Source of the DNA: Gordonia sp. 'Campus' | Lineage (GTDB): Bacteria; Actinomycetota; Actinomycetes; Mycobacteriales; Mycobacteriaceae | DNA: 64,000 bases | Direction of reading: 5' to 3' | Assembly: GCF_022206305.1 (NCBI RefSeq) | Contig: NZ_JAKOIW010000001.1 | Span: forward strand, 62,001 to 126,000 | In this document: in pieces, positions 18,692 through 27,532 of the stretch | Layout of the letters: each line of letters starts with the position of its first letter | Numbering within the stretch: the first letter of the stretch is position 1 | The notes under the pieces: generated by a model | Database searches by the model: none | Told to the model about the DNA's origin: nothing | The model's input: the letters and a program-made list of their open reading frames with translations, nothing else | Made by a program: the position numbers and the translations under genes

Positions 18692-20206
18692 TCAGACGAT
18701 GTGCGGAAACGCCTTGTTGCGCTTGCCTTCCCGGATCTGGATCGTCTTGACCTCGGTGAACTCCTCGAATCCCGCGATCCCCATCTCGCGACCGTAACCG
18801 GACTGCTTCATCCCGCCCGCCGGTAGCTGGGGGCCGCCGTCGATGGTCGTGTTCACCCACACCCGGCCGCTGCGCAGCTTCTTCGCCACCGAGAGTGCGC
18901 GGTCGATGTTCTTGGTCCACAACGACCCCGACAAGCCGTACTCGGTGGCATTGGCCAGCGCGATCGCCTCCGCAGCGTCGGCGAATCGGGTGACCGTCAG
19001 GACCGGGCCGAAGATCTCCTGATGGAATTCGGGAGCGCTTTCGGTGACGTCGAGGACGATCGTCGGTTCGACGAAATGGCCGGACTCGGTGGCCGCGTCG
19101 CGGGGCACGCCACCACCCACCGCGATCCGCCCGCCGTGTGACTCCGCGGAGGCGATGTGGCTACGGACCTTCTCCAGGTGACCCGCATGGATCATCGGTC
19201 CGACATCGGTCTCCGAGTCGAACGGGTCGCCCACCCGCACGCGTCCGGCGGCGGCGACCAGCCGTTCGACGAACGTGTCGGCGATCGAGTCCTGGACGAG
19301 CAGGCGCGATCCGGCGACACAGCACTCGCCGTTGTTGAAGAACGCGCCGAACAGCACGCCGTCGAGCGCGTCGTCGAGGTCGGCGTCGTCGAACACGATG
19401 TTGGCGGCCTTGCCGCCCAGCTCCATGGACAGGCGCTTGGCGGTGCCGGCCGACGCCGCGGTGATCGCGTGTCCGGTCGCGGTGCTCCCCGTGAACGACA
19501 GGAGGTCTACGTCGGCGCTTTCGGCCAGCACCGCTCCGACGTCCGCGCCGTACCCCGTCACGACGTTGACCACGCCGTCCGGGACACCCGCCGCGGTGAG
19601 GATCGCGGCCAGTTCGAGCGCGGTGCCCGAGGTGAACTCGGACGGCTTGACGACGGCGGTGCACCCCGCTGCCAGCGCGAACGGCAGCTTCTGCGCGAGC
19701 AACAACAGCGGGAAGTTCCAGGGCAGGATCATCGCCGCCACACCGGCCGGCTCGCGGACCACCATCGCGGTGCAATCCTCGGCCAGGCCGGTGTGGGCCT
19801 CACCGTGCGACGACATGGCGAGTCCGGCCGCGTACTCGAACAACTCGGCACTGCCCGCGACATCGCTTTCCGCGTAGCGCAGCGGTTTGCCGGTCTCCTC
19901 GGTCTCGATGCGGGCGAGGCGGTCGGCGTTCGCCCGCATCAGGTCGGCCACCCGCAGCAGGGTGCGGGCCCGATCCATCGACGAGGTCCGCGGCCAGGGA
20001 CCGTGGTCGAAGGCGCGACGCGCGGACGCGATCGCCCGCACGGTGTCCGCTCGGTCGCCCGCGGTGAACACGGCGAGCTCGCGGCCGTCGACGGGGCTGT
20101 GGCGGGTGATCGCGGGCCGGTCGTCGGAGGCGTCGAAGCCGCCGTCGATGAACAGCCCGTATCGTCGGACCGCCGTCGCGGGGTCGATGACGGTGGACGT
20201 CTGCAT
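18692..20206 (-). CDS. NAD(P)-dependent aldehyde dehydrogenase
   Basis: Oxidises an aldehyde to a carboxylate. The 504-residue protein has the family motifs: PWNFPLLLLAQKLPFALAAG, KPSEFT, the cofactor turn FTGSTATG, catalytic Glu in MELGGKAAN near 264, and the nucleophile in NNGECCVAGSR near 298. EIFGPVLTV and SGYGREMG are at the end. Two adjacent cysteines occur at the active site, as in several betaine- and hydroxyaldehyde-type enzymes. It is the last gene of the importer operon, 49 bp after the alcohol dehydrogenase, so it most likely oxidises that enzyme's product. AGGAG lies 6 bases before the ATG. Confidence 0.93.
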   Translation of the reverse strand: MQTSTVIDPATAVRRYGLFIDGGFDASDDRPAITRHSPVDGRELAVFTAGDRADTVRAIASARRAFDHGPWPRTSSMDRARTLLRVADLMRANADRLARIETEETGKPLRYAESDVAGSAELFEYAAGLAMSSHGEAHTGLAEDCTAMVVREPAGVAAMILPWNFPLLLLAQKLPFALAAGCTAVVKPSEFTSGTALELAAILTAAGVPDGVVNVVTGYGADVGAVLAESADVDLLSFTGSTATGHAITAASAGTAKRLSMELGGKAANIVFDDADLDDALDGVLFGAFFNNGECCVAGSRLLVQDSIADTFVERLVAAAGRVRVGDPFDSETDVGPMIHAGHLEKVRSHIASAESHGGRIAVGGGVPRDAATESGHFVEPTIVLDVTESAPEFHQEIFGPVLTVTRFADAAEAIALANATEYGLSGSLWTKNIDRALSVAKKLRSGRVWVNTTIDGGPQLPAGGMKQSGYGREMGIAGFEEFTEVKTIQIREGKRNKAFPHIV

Positions 20207-20255
20207 GGAGAACTCCTGATCGAGATGTCGGTGCGGGTGGACGAGTGCCGGTGGC

Positions 20256-21374
20256 TCAGTGCTCGTGGATCAGCACGCCGCGCAGGTTCTTGCCCGCGTG
20301 CATGTCGACGTAGGCATCGTTGACCTGGTCGATGGTGTAACGGGCGGTGATCAGCTCGTCGAGCTTCAGCTGGCCGGCCTTGTAGTAGTCCAGCAGCGCC
20401 GGGATGTCGCTGGTCGGGTTGCAGTTGCCGAACAGCACCCCGCGCAGGGTCTTGGCGTACGTCACGATCTCGAGGGGGCTGATCGGGATGCCCGGTTCGT
20501 TCTGCCCGATGGAGACCAGAGCGACCCGACCCTCCTTGCGGACGGCGGAGAACGCCTCCGCGATCAGCGCTCCGTCGACGACCCCGACGGTGATGACCGC
20601 AGAGTCGGCGCCCTGCCCGTTCGTGACCGAGTGCACGAACGGCATCGCCTCGGCGATCGACGCGAAGGCATGAGTCGCACCGAGCTTCATGGCCTGCTCG
20701 CGCTTGAAGTCGACGGGGTCGACGGCCACGACGTAGGCGGCCCCGGCGTGGTGCGCGCCCTGCACCGCGTTCATACCCACACCGCCGGCACCGACGATCA
20801 TCGCGGTGTCCCGCGGGCGTACGTGGGCGGCGTTGACCGCAGCACCCCACCCGGTGGCGACACCGCAGGACACCAGGCAGGCGATGTCGAACGGCAGGTC
20901 GTCGTCGATCTTCACGGCCTGCGACTCATCGGTGACGAGGTGGTCGGCGAAGGTGCCCAGGCGCTGCATCGCCCCGATCGGCTGTCCCGACGAACGACTG
21001 AACCGCGGGTTGCCCTCGAGCCCGAAGCCGTTCTCCATACCGGCGCCGGTGTCGCAGATGTACTGCATACCCTGCGAGCACCAGCGGCACCGTCCGCACG
21101 CCGGTAGGTATGCGGTGGCGACGTGGTCGCCGACCGCCAGGCGCCGCACGCCGGGGCCCACGGCGTCCACGATCCCGGCGCCCTCGTGCCCACCGACCAT
21201 CGGCAGGGCGTTCGGGATGTCCCCGGTGACCAGATGGTCGTCGGAGTGGCACAGCCCCGATGCCATGACCTTGATGCGGACCTCGCCGGGCCCGGGCTCG
21301 GCGAGCTCGAGTTCTTCGACTTTCCATTTGCCGCCGATGGCGTCGATCACGGCGCCGCGCACTGTTCGAGACAT
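20256..21374 (-). CDS. NDMA-dependent zinc alcohol dehydrogenase
   Basis: A medium-chain zinc dehydrogenase of 372 residues. It has the catalytic zinc Cys42 in GLCHSDDH, GGHEGAGIV near 66, the structural zinc set ACGRCRWCSQGMQYIC (about 92-107) and the nucleotide fold VGAGGVGMNAV near 190. VTGDIPNALPMVGGHEG is typical of the NDMA-dependent (Rxyl_3153-like) group, whose nicotinamide is tightly bound and which is linked to mycofactocin. Start chosen by the GGAGG 8 bases upstream. It is 22 bp after the second importer permease gene and 49 bp before the aldehyde dehydrogenase, so it probably oxidises the imported alcohol. Confidence 0.9.
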   Translation of the reverse strand: MSRTVRGAVIDAIGGKWKVEELELAEPGPGEVRIKVMASGLCHSDDHLVTGDIPNALPMVGGHEGAGIVDAVGPGVRRLAVGDHVATAYLPACGRCRWCSQGMQYICDTGAGMENGFGLEGNPRFSRSSGQPIGAMQRLGTFADHLVTDESQAVKIDDDLPFDIACLVSCGVATGWGAAVNAAHVRPRDTAMIVGAGGVGMNAVQGAHHAGAAYVVAVDPVDFKREQAMKLGATHAFASIAEAMPFVHSVTNGQGADSAVITVGVVDGALIAEAFSAVRKEGRVALVSIGQNEPGIPISPLEIVTYAKTLRGVLFGNCNPTSDIPALLDYYKAGQLKLDELITARYTIDQVNDAYVDMHAGKNLRGVLIHEH

Positions 21375-21396
21375 GATGTGTACCTCCAGAGATGGT

Positions 21397-22398
21397 CTAT
21401 TTGATGATGGCGAGTCTGCTGCGATCGAGTGTGAGAACGACGATCGCGATGACCACCGCGCCGTACACGATCTGCTGATAGTTGGGGTCCACGCCGGCGA
21501 CCGATCCACCGACGCGCAGGACCGTCACGATGAGCGCGCCCACGATGACCTTCCACGCACTGCCGATGCCGCCGGTGATCGCGCATCCGCCGACGAGGAC
21601 GGCGGCGATGGCCGGTAGGAGCAGCGCGTCGGCGAGTTGCGGTGCCGCACTCTGCTGTTGGGACGAGAGCACCACGGCAGCCAGCCCGGCGAACAGACCC
21701 GACAGCGAGAAGGCGACGATGCGCACACCGCGAGTGCGGATGCCCGCCATGATCGCCGACCGTTCGCCGAGCCCCACGAGGTGGAAGATGTTGCCCCGCG
21801 GGTGGAAGCGCATGAACGCCCAGATCGCCGCGGCGACGAGCAGCCCCGCCCACACGGCGAGCGGCATGCTCAGGAACGTCACCGAACTGAGCCAGAAGAT
21901 CGCACCGTAGTTCGTGTCGATGTAGATCGTGGTCGATCCCGACAGCGCCAGCGCGATGGCCCCCCAGAAGCCCAGGGCACCGAGGGACACCACGAAGGAG
22001 GGCACCTGCCCGATCGTGATCAGCACGCCGGTGAGTGCGCCGATCGCGGCGGTGGCGGCGACGGTGATCAGGATGGCGAGTGGGCCGGTCGCGCCGATGG
22101 TCTGCGCCAGGATCACGGTGCCGAGCGAGCACACCGCGGCCACCGAGAGGTCGATACCGCCGGTGAGGATGACGAACATCTGCCCCAGCCCGAGCAGGAG
22201 GATCGGGAGTGCCTGGGCGGTCACGACGGACAAGGCCGTCGTCGAGAAGAAGTTCGGCTCGGCGATCGTCACCAGGCCGAGCAGGACCACGAGCAACGCG
22301 GGCGGTCCTGCCGTACGCATCATCGCCGCCGTCGGCATGCTCTTCGGCATGGGCACGCTGCGCGAGGGCAGCGGAGTGGTCATCGTTGTCTCGGCCAT
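21397..22398 (-). CDS. Sugar ABC transporter permease, RbsC type (second)
   Basis: A 333-residue inner-membrane protein with about nine or ten hydrophobic helices. The family motif GQMFVILTGGIDLSVAAV is near 75-92 and VGGCAITGGIGSAWKVIVGAL near the end contacts the ATPase. An N-terminal extension of about 28 residues is Met/Pro-rich. It begins 1 bp after the ATPase stop, in the order binding protein, permease, ATPase, permease. The two permeases are clearly different sequences and probably form a heterodimer. Confidence 0.92.
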   Translation of the reverse strand: MAETTMTTPLPSRSVPMPKSMPTAAMMRTAGPPALLVVLLGLVTIAEPNFFSTTALSVVTAQALPILLLGLGQMFVILTGGIDLSVAAVCSLGTVILAQTIGATGPLAILITVAATAAIGALTGVLITIGQVPSFVVSLGALGFWGAIALALSGSTTIYIDTNYGAIFWLSSVTFLSMPLAVWAGLLVAAAIWAFMRFHPRGNIFHLVGLGERSAIMAGIRTRGVRIVAFSLSGLFAGLAAVVLSSQQQSAAPQLADALLLPAIAAVLVGGCAITGGIGSAWKVIVGALIVTVLRVGGSVAGVDPNYQQIVYGAVVIAIVVLTLDRSRLAIIK

Positions 22399-22399
22399 G

Positions 22400-23905
22400 T
22401 CACATCATCTTCTCGAGTAGCTCGATCTTGGTCGGGGGGTCGGTGGCGACGGAGTCGTATTCCGCGGTCACCCGGCCGTCACGGAGGACCACGATGCGGT
22501 GCCCGAGACCGAGTGCCTCGTCGAGTGTGTCGGCGAGCACCAGGACTCCGACGTCGCGCGCGGAGAGGTCGCGAATGAGGCGGTAGACGTCTTCCTTCGC
22601 GCCGATGTCGAGTCCGCGGGTCGGGTGGTCGAGGATCAGCAACGACAGACTCTCGTCGCGAATCCACTGGGCCAGCACTGCTTTCTGCTGGTTTCCGCCG
22701 GACAGCCGGGCGATGTCGAGGTCGGGGTCGTCGGGCCGGATGTGCAGCTGCCGAATCCACTCCCGCGCCTCGTGCCGAGCGGCCGCCGCGCGGCTCCCAC
22801 GACCCCGGACGGGATGGGTGAGGCAGATGTTGTCGGCGACCGAGGCGCCGGCGATCATGCCCTCCGACCGCCGTTCGGCGGGCAGGTAGGCAACCCCCGC
22901 CGCGACAGCCTTTCGAGGTGAGGCCGGGAACAGACCGGAGCCGCCCACCGACACCGATCCGCCGCGTGCGGGCGAGGCTCCGAAGACCGCCCGGGCAAAC
23001 TCCTCCCGCCCGGAGGAAGCGACACCCACCATGCAGACCACCTCGCCGGGCCGCACCGACAACGACACGTCGTCGACGCTGCCCGCGACCGTCACGTTGC
23101 GCGCCTCGAGCACCGGGGCCGCCTGCCGCACCGGAGTCCGCCGGTCGGTGCAGTAGATCTCGTCCGCGGCCTCCTTGCCGATCATCATCGAGTAGAGCTC
23201 ACGCTCGTCGACGTCGTCGGTGGGCCGCTCGCCGACGAGCTTGCCGTCGCGCAACACGTAGACACGGTCGGAGAACCGGAGCACCTCGTCCAGACGATGC
23301 GACACGAAGATCACCGAACCGATCTCGCGGAGCGCCAGGACCCGTCGGTGGAGGATCTCGATGTCGGCCGGCTGCAGCACCGAAGTCGGTTCGTCGAGGA
23401 CGAGCAGCGGTGCGTGCCCCGCGGAACGTTCGCTGACTGCCCGGGCGACCTCGACCATCTGACGCTCGGCGAATCCCACGTCCTCGGTGGGTGTGTCCGG
23501 ATCGAGCGTGGAGTCGACGAGGTCGAGCATGGCCCGAGCCGCCCGGCGGCGGGCGCCGCGGCGGATGAAGCCGAACCGTGCGAACTCCGATTCCGAACCG
23601 AGGGTGAGGTTCTCGGCGATGGTCAGGTTCGGGAGGAGGGACTGTTCCTGATGGACGACACCGACCCCGTGCCGGGCGGCGTCGGCCGGGTCCGAGAACA
23701 CCAGTTCGGTGCCGTCGATCCGCATGACCCCGGCGTCGGGGCGATGGACACCCGCGAGGATCTTCAGCAGCGTCGACTTCCCGGCACCGTTCTCACCGAT
23801 GAGTCCGATGACCTCGTGCTTGTGCACGGTCAACGAGACATCGTCGAGGACGACGTTCGGTCCGTAGCGCTTGGTGATTCCGTCGAGTTCGAGCAGCGGT
23901 GTCAT
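22400..23905 (-). CDS. Sugar ABC transporter ATPase, RbsA type with two cassettes
   Basis: A 501-residue protein with two fused ATPase domains. The first has Walker A GENGAGKST near 38 and an ABC-signature-like region followed by LLVLDEPTSVL near 165. The second has the relaxed P-loop GVASSGREEFARAV and the intact LSGGNQQKAVLAQW with LLILDHPTRGLD, the asymmetric layout normal for RbsA/MglA proteins. The ATG overlaps the first permease stop as ATGA; a longer in-frame start lacks this coupling. It powers import of a sugar or polyol; the substrate cannot be read from the ATPase. Confidence 0.93.
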   Translation of the reverse strand: MTPLLELDGITKRYGPNVVLDDVSLTVHKHEVIGLIGENGAGKSTLLKILAGVHRPDAGVMRIDGTELVFSDPADAARHGVGVVHQEQSLLPNLTIAENLTLGSESEFARFGFIRRGARRRAARAMLDLVDSTLDPDTPTEDVGFAERQMVEVARAVSERSAGHAPLLVLDEPTSVLQPADIEILHRRVLALREIGSVIFVSHRLDEVLRFSDRVYVLRDGKLVGERPTDDVDERELYSMMIGKEAADEIYCTDRRTPVRQAAPVLEARNVTVAGSVDDVSLSVRPGEVVCMVGVASSGREEFARAVFGASPARGGSVSVGGSGLFPASPRKAVAAGVAYLPAERRSEGMIAGASVADNICLTHPVRGRGSRAAAARHEAREWIRQLHIRPDDPDLDIARLSGGNQQKAVLAQWIRDESLSLLILDHPTRGLDIGAKEDVYRLIRDLSARDVGVLVLADTLDEALGLGHRIVVLRDGRVTAEYDSVATDPPTKIELLEKMM

Positions 23906-24939
23906 TTGACGACCCTCAATCGGTTGCGTGCGGGCCACCCGGTGGCGATCACCGCGGCGACGATGATCACGCCCTGAGCGCCTTGCTGGACATAGGGACT
24001 CGCGCCCGACAACAGCAGGCCGTTGCCCAGGACGACGAGGAGCAGGATGCCGACCAGCGAGTGCAACGGGCCACCGCGGCCGCCGCTGAGCAGCGTCCCG
24101 CCCACGACCACCGCCGACAGCGTGAGGAACAGGTTCCCGGAGCCGACGCCGACATCTCCGACGCCGAGCCGGATGGTCGCCAGGACCCCCGCCAGTCCGG
24201 ACATGACCCCGGCGATGGTGAACAGCACGACCTTGGTCCGCACGACGTTGATGCCGGTCACCTTGCTCACCGCTTCGTCACCGCCGATGGCATAGGTCTG
24301 CGTCCCCAGCGGGGTGCAGCGACACAGGAACCAGGTCACCAGGAGCGCGACGACGGCGAACACGACGATGATCGGGATGCCGAGCAAGGACCCCTGCGCC
24401 CACTCCCCCAGTCCGGCGTCGGCCAGTTGCGGTGTGCTGGTACCGAACAGCACCGTCGCGACACCGAGGCCGACGAACCAGGTACCCAGCGTGACGAGGA
24501 ACGAAGGCACCTTCGCCACCGCGTGCAGCACACCGTTGACCAGGCCGAAGAGCGCTCCGACACCGACTGCGATGAGCACCGCGAACAACCCCAGGTCGTT
24601 GCCGTTCACGCTGTTGGCCGCCAGGAGGACGAAGGTGAGGCCACTGGCCGCCATCACGCCTTCGATCGACAGGTCGACGCTTCCGATCAGGATCACCAGC
24701 GTGGCGCCCATCGCCAGGATCAGCGGGATCGCCGCCTGCTGGATGATCGCGTTCAGGTTGCCGAGGGTGAAGAAGCTGTCCGCGGTGAACGAGAACACGA
24801 CGCAGAGGGCGAGGAGGGCCACGAGTGGTCCCACGGAACGTCCCCACCGCGACAGCAGCACCGACCTCCCGGTCCGCGTGTCCGATGCCGGCGGTCCGGC
24901 CTGCTCGGTCTCCGGCTGCACCGGAGCTGACATGGTCAT
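23902..24939 (-). CDS. Sugar ABC transporter permease, RbsC type (first)
   Basis: A 345-residue membrane protein with about ten helices. ATLVILIGSVDLSIEGVMAASG is the family signature, and VVGGTLLSGGRGGPLHSLVG the C-terminal motif. I prefer the ATG at 24939 because AGGAG lies about 10 bases upstream, inside the binding-protein stop region; the ATG at 24957 would precede that ribosome site. The N-terminus is Pro/Glu-rich and cytoplasmic. It pairs with the second permease in one importer. Confidence 0.9.
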   Translation of the reverse strand: MTMSAPVQPETEQAGPPASDTRTGRSVLLSRWGRSVGPLVALLALCVVFSFTADSFFTLGNLNAIIQQAAIPLILAMGATLVILIGSVDLSIEGVMAASGLTFVLLAANSVNGNDLGLFAVLIAVGVGALFGLVNGVLHAVAKVPSFLVTLGTWFVGLGVATVLFGTSTPQLADAGLGEWAQGSLLGIPIIVVFAVVALLVTWFLCRCTPLGTQTYAIGGDEAVSKVTGINVVRTKVVLFTIAGVMSGLAGVLATIRLGVGDVGVGSGNLFLTLSAVVVGGTLLSGGRGGPLHSLVGILLLVVLGNGLLLSGASPYVQQGAQGVIIVAAVIATGWPARNRLRVVK

Positions 24940-24946
24940 GTCGAGG

Positions 24947-26059
24947 TCACTCCTCATTGCTCGATGGGTCGGACTCGATCGGTCCGACGATGCGCGAGAA
25001 CGGATCCCGGACCGAATCCACGATCTGCTGGTCGGTGGGTCGCTCGATGTGACGCGCCACGTTGTCGGCGGTGATCAGCGTCTGGTCCACGTAGAACTCG
25101 CGTTGGAGCTCCGACAGGTCGGACACCTTGCGCTCCCCGGTCGCGATCTGATGGCAGATCGCGAGACCCATGGCTCCGTTGAAGTACGGGTCGGTGGTGT
25201 AGGTCGACACCATCTCGCCGCGTTGGATGGCCTCGAGCCCCTCCGGCGTGGCGTCGGCGGCGCTGGCGACCTTGATCTGACCCGCCTTGCCCTTCTCCCG
25301 GACGGCTTGCAACGCCCCGAGCGCCATGGCGTCGGTGGCCGCCCAGATCCCGTTGACCTTGTCTCCGTACTTGTTCAGCAGTGTCTGGGTGGTCGTGTAC
25401 GCCTTGTTGCGATCGAAATCGGCCGGCTGGTTGTCCAGGATGGTGACGCCGGGGTGCTGCGCGATCCCCTCGGTGAAGCCTTGGTAGCGCGTCTTGCTGA
25501 TCTCGTTGGCGAGCAGACCCTGGATGGCGATCACGCCACCCTTCCCGCCGATGCTCGCGCCGAGTGCGTCGCCGGTGTCGGCCCCCTCCTTGACGCCGTC
25601 GTAACTCACATACGACGCCCATCCGTCACCGACATCCCACGGATGCAGATCCGCCGGCTTGCTCCACTGGGTCACCGCACAACCCCCGCTGTTCTGCACC
25701 GCCCGAACGATCGCCGGTGTGTCGGCACTGGTGTTCGGGTTGATGTTCAGCAGGACCTTCTTGCCGGTCGCGAGGACCGACTGCAGTTGTGACAACGCGT
25801 TCTGCGAGTCGCCGCCGTAGACGATCACCTTGAGATCGACCCCGACCGAGTCCGCGTAGGCCTTGCTGCCCTCGACCCATGCGGCTTCGTACGGGTTGGT
25901 CAGCGACCGGACCTCGGAGACCATCAGCAGATCATCTGCGCCGGTTGCCGATTCGTTCTGGGCGCCGGAGCAGCCGGCGAGTGTCGCCACTCCCAGGACA
26001 GCGACGGCGGCGGCCGTTGCGTACCGTCTCATCGGGTGGGCGTGGTGGGTGTGTGGCAT
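24947..26059 (-). CDS. Sugar/polyol-binding lipoprotein of the ABC importer
   Basis: A periplasmic-binding-protein-like lipoprotein (370 residues). A basic MRRYA, a hydrophobic stretch and the lipobox TLAGC (Cys30) are followed by the mature domain. The pattern LTNPYEAAWVEGSKAYADSVG with later GIWAATDAMALGALQAVREKGK is the ribose-binding (type I) fold. AGGAGGTG lies 8-9 bases before the ATG. A LacI-type operator (26075-26086) abuts this ribosome site and a second lies at 26248-26259, so the whole importer-dehydrogenase operon is probably repressed by the neighbouring LacI protein. Confidence 0.92.
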   Translation of the reverse strand: MPHTHHAHPMRRYATAAAVAVLGVATLAGCSGAQNESATGADDLLMVSEVRSLTNPYEAAWVEGSKAYADSVGVDLKVIVYGGDSQNALSQLQSVLATGKKVLLNINPNTSADTPAIVRAVQNSGGCAVTQWSKPADLHPWDVGDGWASYVSYDGVKEGADTGDALGASIGGKGGVIAIQGLLANEISKTRYQGFTEGIAQHPGVTILDNQPADFDRNKAYTTTQTLLNKYGDKVNGIWAATDAMALGALQAVREKGKAGQIKVASAADATPEGLEAIQRGEMVSTYTTDPYFNGAMGLAICHQIATGERKVSDLSELQREFYVDQTLITADNVARHIERPTDQQIVDSVRDPFSRIVGPIESDPSSNEE

Positions 26060-26074
26060 CGAAACGCACCTCCT

Positions 26075-26086
26075 GTAAGCGTTTTC
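26075..26086. promoter_or_regulatory. LacI-type operator at the importer start
   Basis: GTAAGCGTTTTC, an imperfect copy of the GAAAGCGCTTTC palindrome with the central CG kept. It abuts the AGGAGG of the binding-protein gene. In the wider context it reads TGTAAGCGTTTTCTACA. Confidence 0.7.
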
Positions 26087-26247
26087 TACAGTGATCGGGA
26101 ACACATGTCAAGGCGGTCACGGTTCCCGTCACCAGGCGCCGCCGGCATAGCGATAGCGCCAGATCAGACCGTAGATTCACTCGGAGACCATCCGTCGGGG
26201 GCGCACCCGCCCGGACGACTGCCGCTCTGCCGAGTCGGAATCTGTGT

Positions 26248-26259
26248 GATAGCGCTTTC
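26248..26259. promoter_or_regulatory. Second LacI-type operator upstream of the importer
   Basis: GATAGCGCTTTC differs from the perfect palindrome at one base. It lies 173 bp upstream of the first site, in the 218-bp gap between the acyl-CoA dehydrogenase stop and the importer start. The pair could support looping by a tetrameric repressor. Confidence 0.7.
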
Positions 26260-26277
26260 TAGGCAGATCGGAAGCCG

Positions 26278-27456
26278 TCAGCCCGCGGAGCGGAGGAGCG
26301 ATCGGCTGATGATGAGGCGCTGCATCTCGCTGGTGCCCTCGTAGATCTTGGTGATGCGCGCATCGCGATAGAGCCGTTCCACCTCGTACCCGCGGATGAA
26401 CCCGTTGCCTCCGTACACCTGTAAGGCGGCGTCGGAGTGGCGGACGCAGGCCTCGGATGCGTTGAGTTTCGCCATCGAGCACAGCACCTCGGCGTCCGGA
26501 TCCGCCTCGTCGATCGCCCGGGCCGCGGACACCGACAGCGCGGTGGCGGCCTGCAGTTCGGTGGCCATCGACGCCAGCGAGAACGAGATGGCCTGGTTCT
26601 CGGCGATGGGTCGTCCGAACTGGCTGCGGTCCAGTGACTGGCGGACCGCGGCGTCGAGCGCCGCCCGGCTGATCCCCAGGGCCAGTCCGGAGATACCCAG
26701 GCGCCCCTTGGCCAGGACTTTCATCATGTACCCGAATGCCTGGCCCTCGTCACCGAGGAGCGCCGACGCCGGCAGTTCCACATCGTCGAAGACGAGCCCG
26801 CCGACCTGGGAAGCGCGCTGGCCCATCTTGTGTTCGTGGTACGCCCGGCTCACCCCCGGTGTGTCGATGTCGACGACGAACACCGAGATTCCCCCGCGCT
26901 TCCCGAGTTCGGGATCGGTGACGGCCAGGACAACCGCGAAGTCGGCGACCGGTGCGTTGTGGATGTAGATCTTCTCGCCCCGGAGCCGCCAACCGTCCGG
27001 CGTCCGCTGCGCCCGTGTCGAGATGGAGCCGAGGTCCGATCCCGAACCCGGCTCGGTGAGGGCGTAGGCGCAGCGCTTCTCCGCAGTGAGCATCGGCCCG
27101 AGGTAGGTCTGCTTCTGTTCGTCGCTGCCGTAGCTGCTGAGCAGCGAGCCGAGGATCTCGACGAGACCGCACTGGTCGGCGATCGACGCATACCCGTAGG
27201 AGAGCGACTCCATGACGAACAAGTAGTCCAGAGCGGTACCGCCGGCGCCACCGTGGTCGTCTCCGACGGTGATGCCGAAGAGTCCGATCTTGCCCATCTC
27301 GGCGAAGATCTCCTCCGGAAAGCGTTCCGTCTCATCGAGTTCCGCCGCGATCGGTCGAATGCGTTCGTCGACGAAGTCGGCGACGAGGGCACGCTCGTCG
27401 GGTCCGAAGACCGACGTCGGGATGCGGCTGCTCGCGGTACCGGGCGCGAAGGTCAT
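26278..27456 (-). CDS. Acyl-CoA dehydrogenase family protein
   Basis: An FAD enzyme that introduces an alpha-beta double bond into an acyl-CoA. The 392-residue protein has the standard parts: GLFGITVGDDHGGAGGT near 80, CAYALTEPGSGSDLGSI (FAD and CoA site), GEKIYIHNAPVADFAVV, and the C-terminal QVYGGNGFIRGYEVERLYRDARITKIYEGTS (given in parts), with the catalytic Glu expected in YEGTSE. Start by the AAGGAG 7 bases upstream. It lies 76 bp after the CoA-transferase in the same direction, so it likely acts on the thioester that enzyme makes. Confidence 0.93.
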   Translation of the reverse strand: MTFAPGTASSRIPTSVFGPDERALVADFVDERIRPIAAELDETERFPEEIFAEMGKIGLFGITVGDDHGGAGGTALDYLFVMESLSYGYASIADQCGLVEILGSLLSSYGSDEQKQTYLGPMLTAEKRCAYALTEPGSGSDLGSISTRAQRTPDGWRLRGEKIYIHNAPVADFAVVLAVTDPELGKRGGISVFVVDIDTPGVSRAYHEHKMGQRASQVGGLVFDDVELPASALLGDEGQAFGYMMKVLAKGRLGISGLALGISRAALDAAVRQSLDRSQFGRPIAENQAISFSLASMATELQAATALSVSAARAIDEADPDAEVLCSMAKLNASEACVRHSDAALQVYGGNGFIRGYEVERLYRDARITKIYEGTSEMQRLIISRSLLRSAG

Positions 27457-27532
27457 GCGGTCACTCCTTGGAAGATGAGGCCAGAAGGCGAGGACAGAAG
27501 GAAGAGCAGGGTCATGGGGATGGACAGTGTGG

